Of a stretch of 64,000 nt of DNA, positions 50,715 through 60,927 are shown piece after piece. A program made the position numbers and the translations under genes. Position 1 is the stretch's first letter. The number at the start of each line of letters is the position of its first letter. The notes under the pieces are model-generated. The model did no database searches and was not told the DNA's origin. It saw nothing but the letters and a program-made list of their open reading frames with translations. The DNA is from Desulfofarcimen acetoxidans DSM 771. GTDB lineage: Bacteria; Bacillota; Desulfotomaculia; Desulfotomaculales; Desulfofarciminaceae. The stretch covers positions 4,092,001 to 4,156,000 of the forward strand of contig NC_013216.1 of the NCBI RefSeq assembly GCF_000024205.1, given 5' to 3'.

Positions 50715-52052
50715 CTAACCTCCGCTGCTCACATTGGCTCCGCCTGACTGCTGGCTGTCACCCGAACTCTGCCGGCCGCCGCCGTCTTTGCTTTCGATGG
50801 ACTTTATCTCACCGTTTAATTCTACCTCCATGGTTTTACCGTCCTGAGTGGTTATTTTTAGAGTAGTCTTTCGTTTGCCGGACTGCCCTTGAGCACCCGA
50901 TTGGCTCTGCCCACCGGAACCACCCTGGTCACCCGAATTTTCCCCGCTGCCGCCCTGCTCACCGCCACCCTGTTTTTCTCCTGAGTGGCTTGAGCCGCCG
51001 CTTTGCTGATCAGACTTATCGTTCTGCTCATTTCCGCCACCCGAACCGCTTGCCCTCTCACCCAATAAATAAAGATCCTTCATGGTGATTAAGCGTACCG
51101 GGGTTATTTTTGTCGCCACATCATATTGACCGTTGGGGACATGGCCCGTATACTGCCAGTGGCCTGTTTTGGCCAGTTCAACCGCCGCGTCAGTTATGTA
51201 CTGGGCCAGCAGCTCCGGCGAATTGTCCACCTCAGCGTCATGCTGGCCGGAAGCAATACCCCGGACTGATTTACTGTCCGCACCCACGCCTACCGTTACC
51301 ACCTGAGCCGCTAAGTTTCTTTCTGTCAGCACCTGTACCGCAGCCATAGCCAGTCTGCTGTCATTGGCCAGCACCGCATCCAATTTACCGGCAGCCAGAG
51401 TGTTTTCAACCGCGACCCGGGCCAGGCCCGGATCAGCCCGCAAATTGCTCTGCACCTTCAAATCGGCTACCCGCTTATCTCCTTTTAAGACTGCTTCATT
51501 AGCAGCGGTAATTTCACGCGCGGCCAGGTCGGAGGGATCACCCTGCAGCACCAGTATACGCAAGCCCTCTGTTTTCCCGCCGGCGGCAGACTGCTCTAAA
51601 GCATAGCGGGCCTGCAGTTCTCCCACCCTGCCATGATCGGAAGCTACATAAGCATCCAACGGCGTATTGGCAGGCAGTGTTTCGAGAGCCACTGTTTTAA
51701 TTCCTTTTTCCGTTAAAGTGCGGGCTATAGCCGGCCCTGCTGAAGGGTCAACTGCCTGCAGGATAACAGCCTTAACCTTTTTCTTTACTAACTCATTTAT
51801 TTGCTCTTGCTGTTTTTCGGCATCATTGCCGGCATCCTGCCAGGTAAAACTTATCCCTTCCTTTTGAGCCCTCTCGGTCATAATTTTTTTTATAATTCGA
51901 TTCCCGTCCCTCTCCATATCAGCTAAACAGACTCCTATTTTTACCTTCTGGCTAACAGGTTTCTGTTCACCCTTATCCGGACAACCGGTGAGAAGAAAGG
52001 CTACAAAAAATATAACCGGCAACAACACTTTCCTGGAGCAACTTCCCCACAT
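50715..52052 (-). CDS. Sugar-binding periplasmic-type lipoprotein with low-complexity tail
   Basis: 445 residues from ATG 52052, spaced six bases from GGGGTG. A signal peptide ends in the lipobox LLTGC, so it should be a membrane-anchored lipoprotein. Residues 35-320 follow the Periplasmic_binding_4/XylF pattern (KIGVCLADMERDGN, AVILQAVDPSAGPA, YVASDHGRVGELQA). The last about 115 residues are dominated by Gly, Ser, Gln and Glu with a short KTTLKITTQDGKTMEVELNG block inside. No ABC transporter permease or ATPase gene is nearby, so it may be a sensor or cell-surface protein rather than a transport component. Confidence 0.75.
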   Translation of the reverse strand: MWGSCSRKVLLPVIFFVAFLLTGCPDKGEQKPVSQKVKIGVCLADMERDGNRIIKKIMTERAQKEGISFTWQDAGNDAEKQQEQINELVKKKVKAVILQAVDPSAGPAIARTLTEKGIKTVALETLPANTPLDAYVASDHGRVGELQARYALEQSAAGGKTEGLRILVLQGDPSDLAAREITAANEAVLKGDKRVADLKVQSNLRADPGLARVAVENTLAAGKLDAVLANDSRLAMAAVQVLTERNLAAQVVTVGVGADSKSVRGIASGQHDAEVDNSPELLAQYITDAAVELAKTGHWQYTGHVPNGQYDVATKITPVRLITMKDLYLLGERASGSGGGNEQNDKSDQQSGGSSHSGEKQGGGEQGGSGENSGDQGGSGGQSQSGAQGQSGKRKTTLKITTQDGKTMEVELNGEIKSIESKDGGGRQSSGDSQQSGGANVSSGG

Positions 52053-52246
52053 CAGCATCACCCCAAAATATATCTGCTGCCGTTAGTATGCTTTAGAACA
52101 GGCAAAATTATATTGTTCATCCAAACCGGATGAGTAGCACATTTTTCTATTTTGCTTCTATTGAAAAAATTTAGTGCATAAAATAATGTCAATACAAATA
52201 TATCCAGAAACACAAACAACGGTTCAATATTTTTGGAGGTGTGACA

Positions 52247-52537
52247 ATGAAAATGTTCTGGTATACCTATATCTACCCTAAACAACAGATAACAAATCCT
52301 TTATTGAAAGAAGCCGAGGAAGCCCGCCGGGAATGGCAGCTGGCACTGCAGCAAATTAATCAGGCAACCTGCCATAACATGCTGGATCACATAATCTACA
52401 AGATCAGCTCCGCCGAACGAAAGTTCGTTGCCCTGTTAAAACAAGCCAGGGAAGAAGGCTTAACCTCCTGGCCCGGCGAATTGCAAGAAATCTATACCCA
52501 GCCGGAAGCTCTGCCGGAAACCGGTATTCAAGAATAG
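52247..52537 (+). CDS. DUF2508-like small helical protein
   Basis: 96 residues from ATG 52247, with GGAGGT six bases upstream. The central pattern (EEARREWQLALQQINQ...MLDHIIYKISSAERKFVALLKQAREEG) matches the DUF2508/YaaL family, small helical cytoplasmic proteins of unknown role. It stands alone on the plus strand between minus-strand genes. Confidence 0.65.
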   Translation: MKMFWYTYIYPKQQITNPLLKEAEEARREWQLALQQINQATCHNMLDHIIYKISSAERKFVALLKQAREEGLTSWPGELQEIYTQPEALPETGIQE

Positions 52538-52554
52538 TTAAATTCCTGTTAACC

Positions 52555-53130
52555 CTATCCCAGTCCAAGCTCATCGTACTTAGCTCTGATAGCCTTTAAG
52601 TCCTCCCAAACCAAAACCTTTTTAGCCGGATCCCGCAGCAAGGCTGCCGGGTGAAAAGTAGCAATCATCCAGTAACCTTTTTTTTCATACCACTGTCCCC
52701 TGATTTGCGTGATCCCGGAAACGGTATCCAGCACATGCTTGACTGCGGTAGCGCCAAGACACACGATTATCCGAGGCTTTATAATCGCCACCTGAGCGCG
52801 CAGGAAAGGAAGACAGGCCGCCGCCTCCTGCCGGTCAGGCACACGGTTGCCGGGCGGCCGGCATTTAACCACATTACAAATCATAGCATTGGTATGCCGG
52901 CTCAAACCTATGGCGTCAAGCATTTTATCCAGCAGCACCCCGGCCCGTCCCACAAACGGCCTGCCCTGCTCATCCTCCTGCTGCCCCGGTCCTTCCCCGA
53001 TAAACATAATGCCGGCTCCAATATACCCTTCCCCAAAAACCACGTTCGTTCTTTTTTCAGACAGTGCGCAGCCTGTGCACTGCAAACATTTTTCCTTTAA
53101 ATCATTCCACAATTTAATTTTTTCTTCCAT
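52555..53130 (-). CDS. Uracil-DNA glycosylase, family 4 (Fe-S)
   Basis: 191 residues. Motif A reads GEGPGQQEDEQGRPFVGRAG and motif B TFHPAALLRDP. Four cysteines for the [4Fe-4S] cluster are visible: C-x2-C (CLQCTGC region) near residue 14 and CNVVKCRPPGNR plus AACLPFL further on. It removes uracil from DNA. The gene is a frequent stand-in for family-1 Ung in anaerobes and thermophiles. Confidence 0.93.
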   Translation of the reverse strand: MEEKIKLWNDLKEKCLQCTGCALSEKRTNVVFGEGYIGAGIMFIGEGPGQQEDEQGRPFVGRAGVLLDKMLDAIGLSRHTNAMICNVVKCRPPGNRVPDRQEAAACLPFLRAQVAIIKPRIIVCLGATAVKHVLDTVSGITQIRGQWYEKKGYWMIATFHPAALLRDPAKKVLVWEDLKAIRAKYDELGLG

Positions 53131-53244
53131 TTAAATAATTACCCCTTAAAATTCTAAAATTATATTTATTATGTTTTCTACAAAATATAGCCTGATCCTG
53201 CTTGGAAACCGGAAATGCAGGCAGGTATGTATGAAACAAGCAAT

Positions 53245-53281
53245 AAACCCGTACCACTATGACAACAAGTGATACGGGTTT
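53245..53281 (-). terminator. Terminator repeat, copy 3 (after cooT-like gene)
   Basis: AAACCCGTATCACTTGTTG...TGGTACGGGTTT is a hairpin about 50 bases past the CooT-like stop. The stem is the same as in the repeats after uvrC and uvrA; the CTGAGTCAAA flank is not conserved here. Confidence 0.7.
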
Positions 53282-53332
53282 CTTTTGGGAATTTGATTAA
53301 CCATAACTTCCTTCGGTCAGCCCCTGCTGCAA

Positions 53333-53521
53333 CTATTCCTTCTCCAAGATAATCCTGTGATCAACCAAAGCCAGTTCTTTAATCTTAGCTTTGATAAGTT
53401 TACGCCGCCCGAAAATATCCTCTAACATCAAGCCGTCCTCTTGAGGTACTACCTTGTCCACCATCTCCAGCAAAAGCTCTTCTTTACCGTCTTCTACTAA
53501 ATAAGCATTGGCTTCACACAT
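53333..53521 (-). CDS. CooT-family nickel-binding protein
   Basis: 62 residues from ATG 53521 (MCEANAYLVEDGKEEL), with AGAGGTG upstream. The N-terminal Met-Cys start and the length match the CooT family, in which this cysteine binds Ni(II) for maturation of carbon monoxide dehydrogenase. No CODH genes are in the window. Identification rests on the whole short sequence. Confidence 0.75.
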   Translation of the reverse strand: MCEANAYLVEDGKEELLLEMVDKVVPQEDGLMLEDIFGRRKLIKAKIKELALVDHRIILEKE

Positions 53522-53566
53522 AATCCTCACCTCTACTTTGATTATAAAGGAGTTTTCCTGTTGCTG

Positions 53567-54838
53567 TCAACTTCTTATTTTCTGCCACAAATTCATTAAT
53601 CTGCGCCTGAGCGGACTATGCGCGGCAATCTCCACGTATTCGCCCTCATTTCCCGCCGGCACAGGCAAAATACCAAAAGTTTGTCCCGGCTTCAAGTAGA
53701 CAGTAACTCTCCTCAACTGCCTTTCTCCGGCTTTTAGATAAGCCAGTTCAGATACAATGTAAGACGTCTCCAGCAAGAAGTCCAGGCTTTCTCTATCCGC
53801 AACCGGCCGGCCGTTAATCTCAACAACCGAGTCTCCCGAGCGAAGTCCCGCCCGCCAGGCGGGCGTATCAGGAAACACATCCAGAACCATCAGCCCGGGA
53901 CCTTTAGCCGCATATAGAGGTGGACTGACAAGCTCCACCTGTTTACCGATAAAAATGACCAGTTCATGTCCCAAAGGCGCGAATAAAGCAGCCAGCAAAG
54001 CCAGAAAGCGGGACCGGTCGGCCACCAGCGCCAGCAGCAGCAGGATCAGACTGTACAAACCCAAAAAAAAGGCCGACATTCTGCTTTTCTGGTTGGGAGT
54101 TCTGGCAATAGCCACATCACCGTAACCCAAGCCGGCAACTACCGGCAGCAGGGTATAAATGAAGCTGTTAGGATCACCCGGCAAACCCGATTTAATCAGG
54201 GGCCACCAGCCCGGCATATCCACGCCGTCAACCATCGCTCCCTGCCCGACTACCAGCAGCCCAACCAGAGGAATAGGCCAAAACTTCTGAAGAGTGAACC
54301 CCCCCACAATTCGCCCCACCCGGTTTTTGATATACACAGGAGAAGCGCCCAAGTGGCCGCTGGCCAGAATAAGCACGCTTTCCACCATATGCAGTACGGC
54401 TACCAGAGCAATTAACTGGGGTATATTTATCCGGGGAAAACCCAAAAGCAAGCTGCTCAAAGCCAAAATGCCGCCGGCATAAGCAAAGCAAAGAAATCTG
54501 GCATCAATCAGCATAAGTAAAATAGCCAGCGGCCACAAATAGAGCAACCCCGAACCGGAGAGAGTGAGCCCGATATAAACCATCAAAAGGCTGCCCAGCA
54601 ACCCCCCCAGCAGGCCAAAACCTGTTGCTGCCAGAGTATCACGGATAAAACCGCTGCTGTTAAAAATATTTTTCAAAGAAAGAGTTTTTGTTTCCATCCC
54701 CGCAATTCTTTCTTTTTCTTTGTTTGTTCTCCGGTACTGAAAGGCAATCAAGAGTACAACCACCCAAAACAGATCATCCATTACTGCCCGGCTTATTCCA
54801 TGTAAAATCAAGGGCAAAAGCTGACCCAACAAAGACAT
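53567..54838 (-). CDS. MinJ-like polytopic membrane protein with PDZ domain
   Basis: 423 residues. Seven or eight hydrophobic segments fill residues 1-310; a PDZ domain follows (LVSPPLYAAKGPGLMVLDVF..., DTPAWRAGLRSGDSVVEING, about 320-400). In Bacillus a protein of this layout, MinJ, sits beside ctpB and links DivIVA to MinD at the division site. The same neighbourhood (ctpB, EnvC-like, ftsX, ftsE) supports that call, but sequence divergence keeps the function inferred. Confidence 0.7.
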   Translation of the reverse strand: MSLLGQLLPLILHGISRAVMDDLFWVVVLLIAFQYRRTNKEKERIAGMETKTLSLKNIFNSSGFIRDTLAATGFGLLGGLLGSLLMVYIGLTLSGSGLLYLWPLAILLMLIDARFLCFAYAGGILALSSLLLGFPRINIPQLIALVAVLHMVESVLILASGHLGASPVYIKNRVGRIVGGFTLQKFWPIPLVGLLVVGQGAMVDGVDMPGWWPLIKSGLPGDPNSFIYTLLPVVAGLGYGDVAIARTPNQKSRMSAFFLGLYSLILLLLALVADRSRFLALLAALFAPLGHELVIFIGKQVELVSPPLYAAKGPGLMVLDVFPDTPAWRAGLRSGDSVVEINGRPVADRESLDFLLETSYIVSELAYLKAGERQLRRVTVYLKPGQTFGILPVPAGNEGEYVEIAAHSPLRRRLMNLWQKIRS

Positions 54839-54895
54839 AACCCGCCACCTGCCTGTTTAAAGAAGCAATAACAACGCCAAGAAAAATAAGAATAT

Positions 54896-56047
54896 TTATG
54901 ATATCTTCTGCTTCATAATTTCTATAGCTTTTTCAAACTGCAAATCAGGCTGGGCATTTGGTTTCTGCTTAACCTCTACATCAGGCTCGATTCCTTTTTT
55001 ATGAATATCCTTCTTTTTAGGAGTCAGATACCTGGCCGTGGTCAGCTTCAGGCCCGCCTCGTTATCCAGGGGAAATACCGTCTGCACAATACCTTTACCG
55101 AAGGTCTTTTCTCCGACAAGAGTTCCCGCGCCGGTATCCTTTATTGCCCCTGACAAAATTTCCGCTGCGCTGGCGCTGTTGCCATTCACCAGTACCACCA
55201 GCGGAAGTTTCACTCTATGCCCGTCCGCAGTAAAAGTCTGATCCTTGCCCACCCGGTAGTCTACATAAACAATGGGACCGGCCGGCAAAAAATAATTAGC
55301 CACCTTGGTAGCCGAAACCAATTCGCCACCCGGGTTGTCCCGCAGGTCCAAAATAATTCCCTTGATATCCTCTCTCTCTAAATCAGACAATACCTTATCC
55401 AACTCATCAGGAGTTTTCTCAGAAAACTGGCTAAGCACCATATAACCTATATCGGTACCCTCTATAACCTTGCCTTCCACAGTAGGAACACTGATTTCTT
55501 CCCTGACCAGATTAATTTCCAGCAATTCAGGCTCATGCTCTCTTTTTACTGTCAATTTAATTTTCGAACCAACCGCCCCTCGCATTAATTCCACCGCACT
55601 ATCCAAATGTATTCCTTGCGCGTCCTGATCACCGATTTTTACAATCTTATCTCCGGCTTTAATCCCTTTTTTGGCCGCGGGAGTGTTGTCATAAACCCGC
55701 ACTACTGTCAAATAATCATCCTTAACACCGACTAAAATACCTAAACCTCCGAAGGAACCCCTGATTTGCGCCTGGAGCTGCGCATAGGTCTTAGGTTCCA
55801 AGTAGACTGAATACTCATCATGCAAGGAATCAACCAAACCCTTAATCGCGCCGTCAATTAAATCAGACGTTTCAACCGGGTGTAAATATTGAGAACGCAC
55901 CAGTGATATTACCCTCACCAGGTTTCCCATATGTTTATAGTTTACCGCTATTATCCCACCGGCAAATACAACACCGGCAAATAACAACACCGCCAGGCCA
56001 ACAACAACTATTGACCATCTTGGCCCGGTACCAAATCTCCGCCTCAC
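54896..56047 (-). CDS. ctpB: C-terminal processing protease, S41 family (CtpB-like)
   Basis: 383 residues. One N-terminal membrane anchor or signal (residues 14-35), a PDZ domain (GLGILVGVKDDYLTVVRVYD...AGDKIVKIGDQDA, about 95-175), then the S41 protease core with Ser in NGNSASAAEIL and Lys in GEKTFGKGIVQ. It cleaves exported proteins outside the membrane; in spore formers CtpB takes part in sigma-K control. The gene follows the M23 peptidase and precedes the MinJ-like gene. Confidence 0.93.
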   Translation of the reverse strand: MRRRFGTGPRWSIVVVGLAVLLFAGVVFAGGIIAVNYKHMGNLVRVISLVRSQYLHPVETSDLIDGAIKGLVDSLHDEYSVYLEPKTYAQLQAQIRGSFGGLGILVGVKDDYLTVVRVYDNTPAAKKGIKAGDKIVKIGDQDAQGIHLDSAVELMRGAVGSKIKLTVKREHEPELLEINLVREEISVPTVEGKVIEGTDIGYMVLSQFSEKTPDELDKVLSDLEREDIKGIILDLRDNPGGELVSATKVANYFLPAGPIVYVDYRVGKDQTFTADGHRVKLPLVVLVNGNSASAAEILSGAIKDTGAGTLVGEKTFGKGIVQTVFPLDNEAGLKLTTARYLTPKKKDIHKKGIEPDVEVKQKPNAQPDLQFEKAIEIMKQKIS

Positions 56048-56175
56048 TATGCAACGTCACCTACCCTATTAGGATTTTTCACATACTTTATTATACTACA
56101 CTAAGGTGGGAGAAATTACAACCGAGGCAAAAATAGCTCAAAGAAAATGCTTCCGATTTCGGAGATGAAACTAAA

Positions 56176-56221
56176 CAAAGGCTGCTCCCGAAAGTCACGT
56201 CAAAGACCCGGGAACAGCCTC
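56176..56221 (-). terminator. Terminator after the M23 peptidase gene
   Basis: GGCTGTTCCCGG pairs with CGGGAGCAGCC around a 17-base loop, followed by TTTGTTTAG on the minus strand, just past the stop of the peptidoglycan hydrolase gene. It partly separates it from ctpB. Confidence 0.75.
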
Positions 56222-56227
56222 TTCATT

Positions 56228-57358
56228 TTACAAATACCCCATCGGGTTGACTGCGGAACCGTTGAGTCTTACTTCAAAATGCAGGTGCGGGCCTGTAGAC
56301 ATTCCGGTGCTGCCTACCTTGGCTATAACTTGTCCCCGGGTAACCTGCTGGCCGCTGCTTACAAGCTGTCGCGATAAGTGAGCGTACAGAGTGATTAATC
56401 CGCCCCCGTGGTTAATCATCACTATATTGCCGTAACCGGTCATGCTGCCCACTTGAATAACAGTTCCACTCTGAGCCGCCATTACACTGGTTCCGTTTGG
56501 CGCGGGAATATCTATACCGGAATGAAATTTCGCAGTACCTAAAACCGGGTGCTTGCGATAACCGAAAGGAGAAGATATACTGGTATAGCCGGACACAGGC
56601 CAAATAAACTGACCGGTATATTTCTTAATATCTTTATTCTGCTGCGCGCTCCTAATGGCAATCTGCCTTATGATTTCCTGTTCTTTAGCCTCCAGAGCAT
56701 CCATTTCCGCTTCTTTCTTAGCCAAATCCTTATTGGCCTCGATCAGAAGCGTCTCCCGTTCAGCCTGACGGGCAGTCAAAGCATGCTTCGCGTCTTCCTG
56801 CCGCCTCTTTAGCTCATAAATGCGATTGCGCTCTTTTTCCACTTCCGCCTTCTGGCTGACAATAAGCTTGCGATCATTTTCGACCTGCTCAACTATAGCC
56901 GCGTCACGGGCCGCCACTCGTTTTAACATTTCATAGCGATTTACAAAATCACCGAAATCCTGGGAGTCAAGAAGAACAGCCAGATAGCTGACATTCCCGT
57001 TTACATATATATTCTTAATCCTTGTATTAAAAACCTCTTGTGTCTCCGCAAGCCTGGCCTCTACCTTTCTAAGCTCGTTAATGATACCCTGCAGCTTGTT
57101 CTGGGTAACACCTAATTTACCTTCCAACTCCCTGATTTCAACGCTAACCTGGTTGATAGACTGGTTGATTGATGCTAATTGAGAGGTAAAGTTCTTGATA
57201 TCTGATTTATTTTCATTGACACCCTTCTGTGTCTGCTGTATCTGCGCACGGGTATCCTTCAGCTGTTGTTCCAGCGTTTTAGCACCGGCAGTACCAATAG
57301 CCGCACCCAACAGCACAACAGTCAGGCCCCAAGCAATTACCTTTTTGACCAACCTCAC
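56228..57358 (-). CDS. EnvC-like peptidoglycan hydrolase, coiled coil plus M23 domain
   Basis: 376 residues: a signal peptide ending near AKTLEQQ, a long coiled coil (about 30-245) and a C-terminal M23/LytM domain. Zn ligands appear intact (KFHSGIDIP and [10 protein letters not shown]), so unlike E. coli EnvC it should cut peptidoglycan itself. In Gram-positives the FtsEX complex activates such a hydrolase (PcsB/CwlO type); the gene directly follows ftsX, which supports that link. Confidence 0.92.
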   Translation of the reverse strand: MRLVKKVIAWGLTVVLLGAAIGTAGAKTLEQQLKDTRAQIQQTQKGVNENKSDIKNFTSQLASINQSINQVSVEIRELEGKLGVTQNKLQGIINELRKVEARLAETQEVFNTRIKNIYVNGNVSYLAVLLDSQDFGDFVNRYEMLKRVAARDAAIVEQVENDRKLIVSQKAEVEKERNRIYELKRRQEDAKHALTARQAERETLLIEANKDLAKKEAEMDALEAKEQEIIRQIAIRSAQQNKDIKKYTGQFIWPVSGYTSISSPFGYRKHPVLGTAKFHSGIDIPAPNGTSVMAAQSGTVIQVGSMTGYGNIVMINHGGGLITLYAHLSRQLVSSGQQVTRGQVIAKVGSTGMSTGPHLHFEVRLNGSAVNPMGYL

Positions 57359-57375
57359 CGTTATACCCCCCGTTA

Positions 57376-58266
57376 CTATACTTTTAAAAATTTTCTCATA
57401 GAAATCATGCTGCCTACCGAGCCAATAACCAGACCAAAACCCAGTAGACTGGCCAAATAAGGCAAAAGCTGCTGTTTGTCTGTGACCAAATTAACAAAAG
57501 GCAAAGTAAGCTGCATCTGTTTCACCAGTTCATAATAAACAAAGTGGAGAACTGTTAAAGCCAGTCCTGCCCCCAGCAATCCTAAAATTATGCCCTCCAT
57601 AATAAACGGGAAGCGAACGAACCAGTTGGTCGCGCCTATAACCTTCATAATCCCGATTTCCTTACGACGGGCAAATACTGAGAGCCTGATAGTAGTAGCT
57701 ATTAAAAAGACCGAGGCACCTGATAAAAGAACCATAGTCACCAATCCCGCCAGGCGCACCCATTTAGTAATCGCCAGCAATTTTTCCACAAAACCCTGAC
57801 CATAGCGAACATCATCTATACCGGGCATTTTTTCTAATTGTTTGGAGATTTCAGCTACCTGGCCGGCATTTTCTGTCTTAATCCTGAAACCGTCCGGCAA
57901 AGGGTTGTTCTTCTTATCCAGACCATCCAGAATATCGGCCTTATCCTTTAGATTCTTTTTCATATCTTCCAGCGCCTGGTCCTTGGACACATACTGCACG
58001 CCGGACACACCCTGCAAATCACCGATCCCTTTTTCCAAATTTTTAATCTGGTCGGAAGAAACATTATCCTTCAAAAAAACACTGATTTCTACGGTTGATT
58101 CTACAGAACCCGCCAGCTGGTTGGCATTTAGAATTAATAGCAAGGAACTGCCCAGAATTAAAAGAGAAATAGTAACAGTGCCCATAGAAGCCAGAGAAAG
58201 CCAACTGTTGCGCACCAGAGAAGAAAAGGTCTCCCTGAAGTAGTAACCTATGGTGCTGAATCGCAT
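57376..58266 (-). CDS. ftsX: Cell division protein FtsX
   Basis: 296 residues. Four membrane spans (about 23-45, 170-192, 220-242, 268-288) around a large extracellular loop (about 47-165) that contacts the hydrolase. The FtsX fold segment [22 protein letters not shown] is clear. It overlaps ftsE by 19 bp, so the two are translated together. Confidence 0.95.
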   Translation of the reverse strand: MRFSTIGYYFRETFSSLVRNSWLSLASMGTVTISLLILGSSLLLILNANQLAGSVESTVEISVFLKDNVSSDQIKNLEKGIGDLQGVSGVQYVSKDQALEDMKKNLKDKADILDGLDKKNNPLPDGFRIKTENAGQVAEISKQLEKMPGIDDVRYGQGFVEKLLAITKWVRLAGLVTMVLLSGASVFLIATTIRLSVFARRKEIGIMKVIGATNWFVRFPFIMEGIILGLLGAGLALTVLHFVYYELVKQMQLTLPFVNLVTDKQQLLPYLASLLGFGLVIGSVGSMISMRKFLKV

Positions 58267-58943
58267 AAACCATATTCCCCTCTTTCCTCATCACGCGCTA
58301 TTTTACCGTTTGCTAAAGCAATAACCCGCTTGCGCAAAGTATCCACAATTTGTTTATCATGAGTAGACATTATGATAGTTGTGCCCCGGTTATTGATATC
58401 CTGAAAAAGCTTCATCAAATCCCAGGAAGTATCGGGGTCCAGGTTGCCTGTAGGTTCATCGGCTAAAATTAAAAGAGGATTATTGACTATAGCCCGCGCA
58501 ATGCCAATTCTTTGCTGCTCTCCTCCGGACAACTGGGCGGGAAAAGCATCTGCTTTATGCAGCAAACCCACCAGTTCAAGCACCGGCGGCACCAGCCTTT
58601 TAATATCCCTGCGCGGTGCCCCGGTAACTTCCAGGGCAAAAGCCACGTTTTCCCAAGCTGTTTTTTGAGGCAAGAGACGGAAATCCTGAAATACCATACC
58701 AATAGTGCGGCGGTGATAGGGAACTTCCCTGCGTTTCATACGGCTTAAACTCTTTCCCCTGAAGATAATCTGTCCCCCGCTGGCTGCTTCTTCACAGAAA
58801 AGCAGCTTGCAAATGGTCGATTTGCCAGCCCCGCTGGGACCTACAAGAAAAATAAACTCTCCCTTGCTTATGTGTAGGGTGATGTCCGAAATGGCCTTTA
58901 CATGATTGGGATAGACTTTGGTGACATTATAAAAATGGATCAT
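58248..58943 (-). CDS. ftsE: Cell division ATP-binding protein FtsE
   Basis: 231 residues from ATG 58943 ([13 protein letters not shown]). Walker [10 protein letters not shown] (about 35-43), signature [14 protein letters not shown], Walker [15 protein letters not shown] and H-loop MSTHD are intact. With FtsX it forms the ABC-type complex that gates a peptidoglycan hydrolase at the division or elongation site. Confidence 0.96.
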   Translation of the reverse strand: MIHFYNVTKVYPNHVKAISDITLHISKGEFIFLVGPSGAGKSTICKLLFCEEAASGGQIIFRGKSLSRMKRREVPYHRRTIGMVFQDFRLLPQKTAWENVAFALEVTGAPRRDIKRLVPPVLELVGLLHKADAFPAQLSGGEQQRIGIARAIVNNPLLILADEPTGNLDPDTSWDLMKLFQDINNRGTTIIMSTHDKQIVDTLRKRVIALANGKIARDEERGEYGLCDSAP

Positions 58944-59046
58944 CGACACACCACTTTCTACATATTTTCATCAAAAGAGCAATATTTACTTCAACTAATA
59001 TAAATTCTACATTATAATTGAAAATCCTTCTCGTTACAACAAAAAT

Positions 59047-59089
59047 GCATGGCGCATATCAGAATAAATCCGGTATGTCGTCGCCATGC
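59047..59089 (-). terminator. Terminator after the transketolase genes
   Basis: GCATGGCG and CGCCATGC form an 8-bp stem around a loop of 27 bases, followed by ATTTTTGTTG on the minus strand, just past the stop at 59107. Confidence 0.65.
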
Positions 59090-59106
59090 TGATGACTTTT
59101 GCATTA

Positions 59107-60048
59107 TTAGGCTTTTCTTTTTAATACCTCTTTAGCAGCACCGATCAAATGCTTTGCTGTCAAGCCATACTTTTCCAACAACTCGGCGGGCTTACCTGAT
59201 TCGCCAAAGCTGTCCTTAATACCCACCCGTTTCAGCGGGACCTGGCAGTTTTCCGCCAACACTTCAGCCACCGCACTGCCCAGACCACCGATAATACTGT
59301 GCTCCTCGGCAGTCACTATGGCTCCGGTAGACTTAGCAGCCCTGATTACAGCTTCCTCATCCAGAGGCTTAATAGTATGCACATCCAACACTGCCGCTTC
59401 TATACCCTCGGCGGCTAATTGCTCTGCCGCTTCCAGCGCCGCGGCCACCATAATTCCCGTGGCAACCAGTGTTAAATCCCTTCCCTCACGCAGGCTCACC
59501 GCCCGCCCCGGCTTAAACTCAAAAGCATCACCGTGTATAACCGGCACACCCAATCGCCCCAGGCGAATATAAACAGGCCCGTCTATAGCCGCCGCCACCC
59601 GCACGGCAGCGTTTGTTTCCACTGCGTCAGCCGGCACAAAAACAGTCATATTCGGTATTGCCCGCATAATGGCGATATCCTCAACTGCCTGGTGGGACCC
59701 GCCGTCCTCGCCGACAGTAATCCCGGCATGACTGGCGCCGATTTTAACATTCAGCCTGGGATAAGCAATTGAATTTCTAATTTGCTCAAAAGCCCTGCCC
59801 GCCGCAAAAACAGCAAAAGTACTGGCAAAGGCTATTTTGCCTGAAGCAGCCAGGCCCGCCGCCGTACCCATCATATTTTGCTCAGCAATACCCATATTAA
59901 AAAACCTCTCGGGAAAATGCTTGCCGAAATCATAGGTCTTGGTGGATTTAGACAAATCCGCATCCAAAACCACAACATTCAGGTTCTCACGCCCCAACTG
60001 CAGCAACGCTTCACCATAAGCCTCCCGCGTGGCAATCTTCTTAGACAT
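59107..60048 (-). CDS. Transketolase, C-terminal subunit
   Basis: 313 residues covering the pyrimidine-binding and C-terminal domains of transketolase (GIAEQNMMGTAAGLAASGK, GASHAGITVGEDGGSHQAVED, LTAEEHSIIGGLGSAVAEV). The conserved glutamate that activates thiamine diphosphate lies in the GIAEQN segment. It works with the N-terminal subunit coded 30 bp upstream. Split transketolases are common in Clostridia and feed the pentose pathway. Confidence 0.94.
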   Translation of the reverse strand: MSKKIATREAYGEALLQLGRENLNVVVLDADLSKSTKTYDFGKHFPERFFNMGIAEQNMMGTAAGLAASGKIAFASTFAVFAAGRAFEQIRNSIAYPRLNVKIGASHAGITVGEDGGSHQAVEDIAIMRAIPNMTVFVPADAVETNAAVRVAAAIDGPVYIRLGRLGVPVIHGDAFEFKPGRAVSLREGRDLTLVATGIMVAAALEAAEQLAAEGIEAAVLDVHTIKPLDEEAVIRAAKSTGAIVTAEEHSIIGGLGSAVAEVLAENCQVPLKRVGIKDSFGESGKPAELLEKYGLTAKHLIGAAKEVLKRKA

Positions 60049-60078
60049 CTTATAAAAACCTCCTTAATAACCGCATGA

Positions 60079-60897
60079 TTAAGCCAGTTCCGCCAAAGCC
60101 TTATCCGCCTCTTCCGGCTTGGGCGCCGCTCCGTGCCAGCCCGCCTGGTTCTCCATAAAGGACACCCCTTTGCCCTTAACAGTTTCAGCAATAATCATAG
60201 ACGGTTGTCCTTCAACAGACCGCGCCTTTTCCAGAGCACCGATAATCTGGCTGAAATCATGCCCGTCGACAACCTGCACATGCCAGCCAAAAGCCTTCCA
60301 TTTATCCGCCAGCGGCTCAGGCGACATAACCTCCCTGGTCGGCCCGTCTATCTGCAAGCCGTTATGATCCAAAAAAGCCGTCAGGTTGTCCAGCTTATAA
60401 TGAGCGGCAGCCATAGCCGCTTCCCAGATCATACCCTCCTGGGTTTCACCGTCACCCAGCAAAGCATAGATGCGGTACTTCTTACCGTCCAGTTTAGCCG
60501 CCAGCGCCATACCGTTAGCGACAGAGAGCCCCTGGCCCAGCGAACCTGTAGACATATCCACGCCGGGCAGCTTGCGCATATCAGGATGACCCTGCAGACT
60601 GCTGCCCAGTTCACGCAAAGTCAACAGCTTTTCCTCCGGGAAAAATCCCCGCTCGGCCAGCGCGGCATAAACCACCGGAGCGGCATGTCCCTTAGACAAA
60701 ACAAAACGATCCCGGTCCGGCAAATGCGGCTGCTGCGGGTCAACCTGCATAGCATGAAAATACAGAGCAGTCACTATATCGGCTGCGGACAAGGAACCAC
60801 CCGGATGCCCTGACCCGGCCTTGCCAATCATGCGCACTATATGGCAGCGGATTTTCTTAGCCTTATCCTGGAGTTTTTTCAACAATTCGCCATCCAT
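60079..60897 (-). CDS. Transketolase, N-terminal subunit
   Basis: 272 residues: the thiamine-diphosphate-binding half, with [27 protein letters not shown]-type segment ([16 protein letters not shown]) and the [13 protein letters not shown] cofactor motif. It complements the adjacent C-terminal subunit. The tktA-tktB pair sits inside the otherwise conserved prfB-yitT-ftsE stretch. Confidence 0.94.
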   Translation of the reverse strand: MDGELLKKLQDKAKKIRCHIVRMIGKAGSGHPGGSLSAADIVTALYFHAMQVDPQQPHLPDRDRFVLSKGHAAPVVYAALAERGFFPEEKLLTLRELGSSLQGHPDMRKLPGVDMSTGSLGQGLSVANGMALAAKLDGKKYRIYALLGDGETQEGMIWEAAMAAAHYKLDNLTAFLDHNGLQIDGPTREVMSPEPLADKWKAFGWHVQVVDGHDFSQIIGALEKARSVEGQPSMIIAETVKGKGVSFMENQAGWHGAAPKPEEADKALAELA

Positions 60898-60927
60898 TTC
60901 AAGACCTCCATGTGTTTAATTTGCCAT

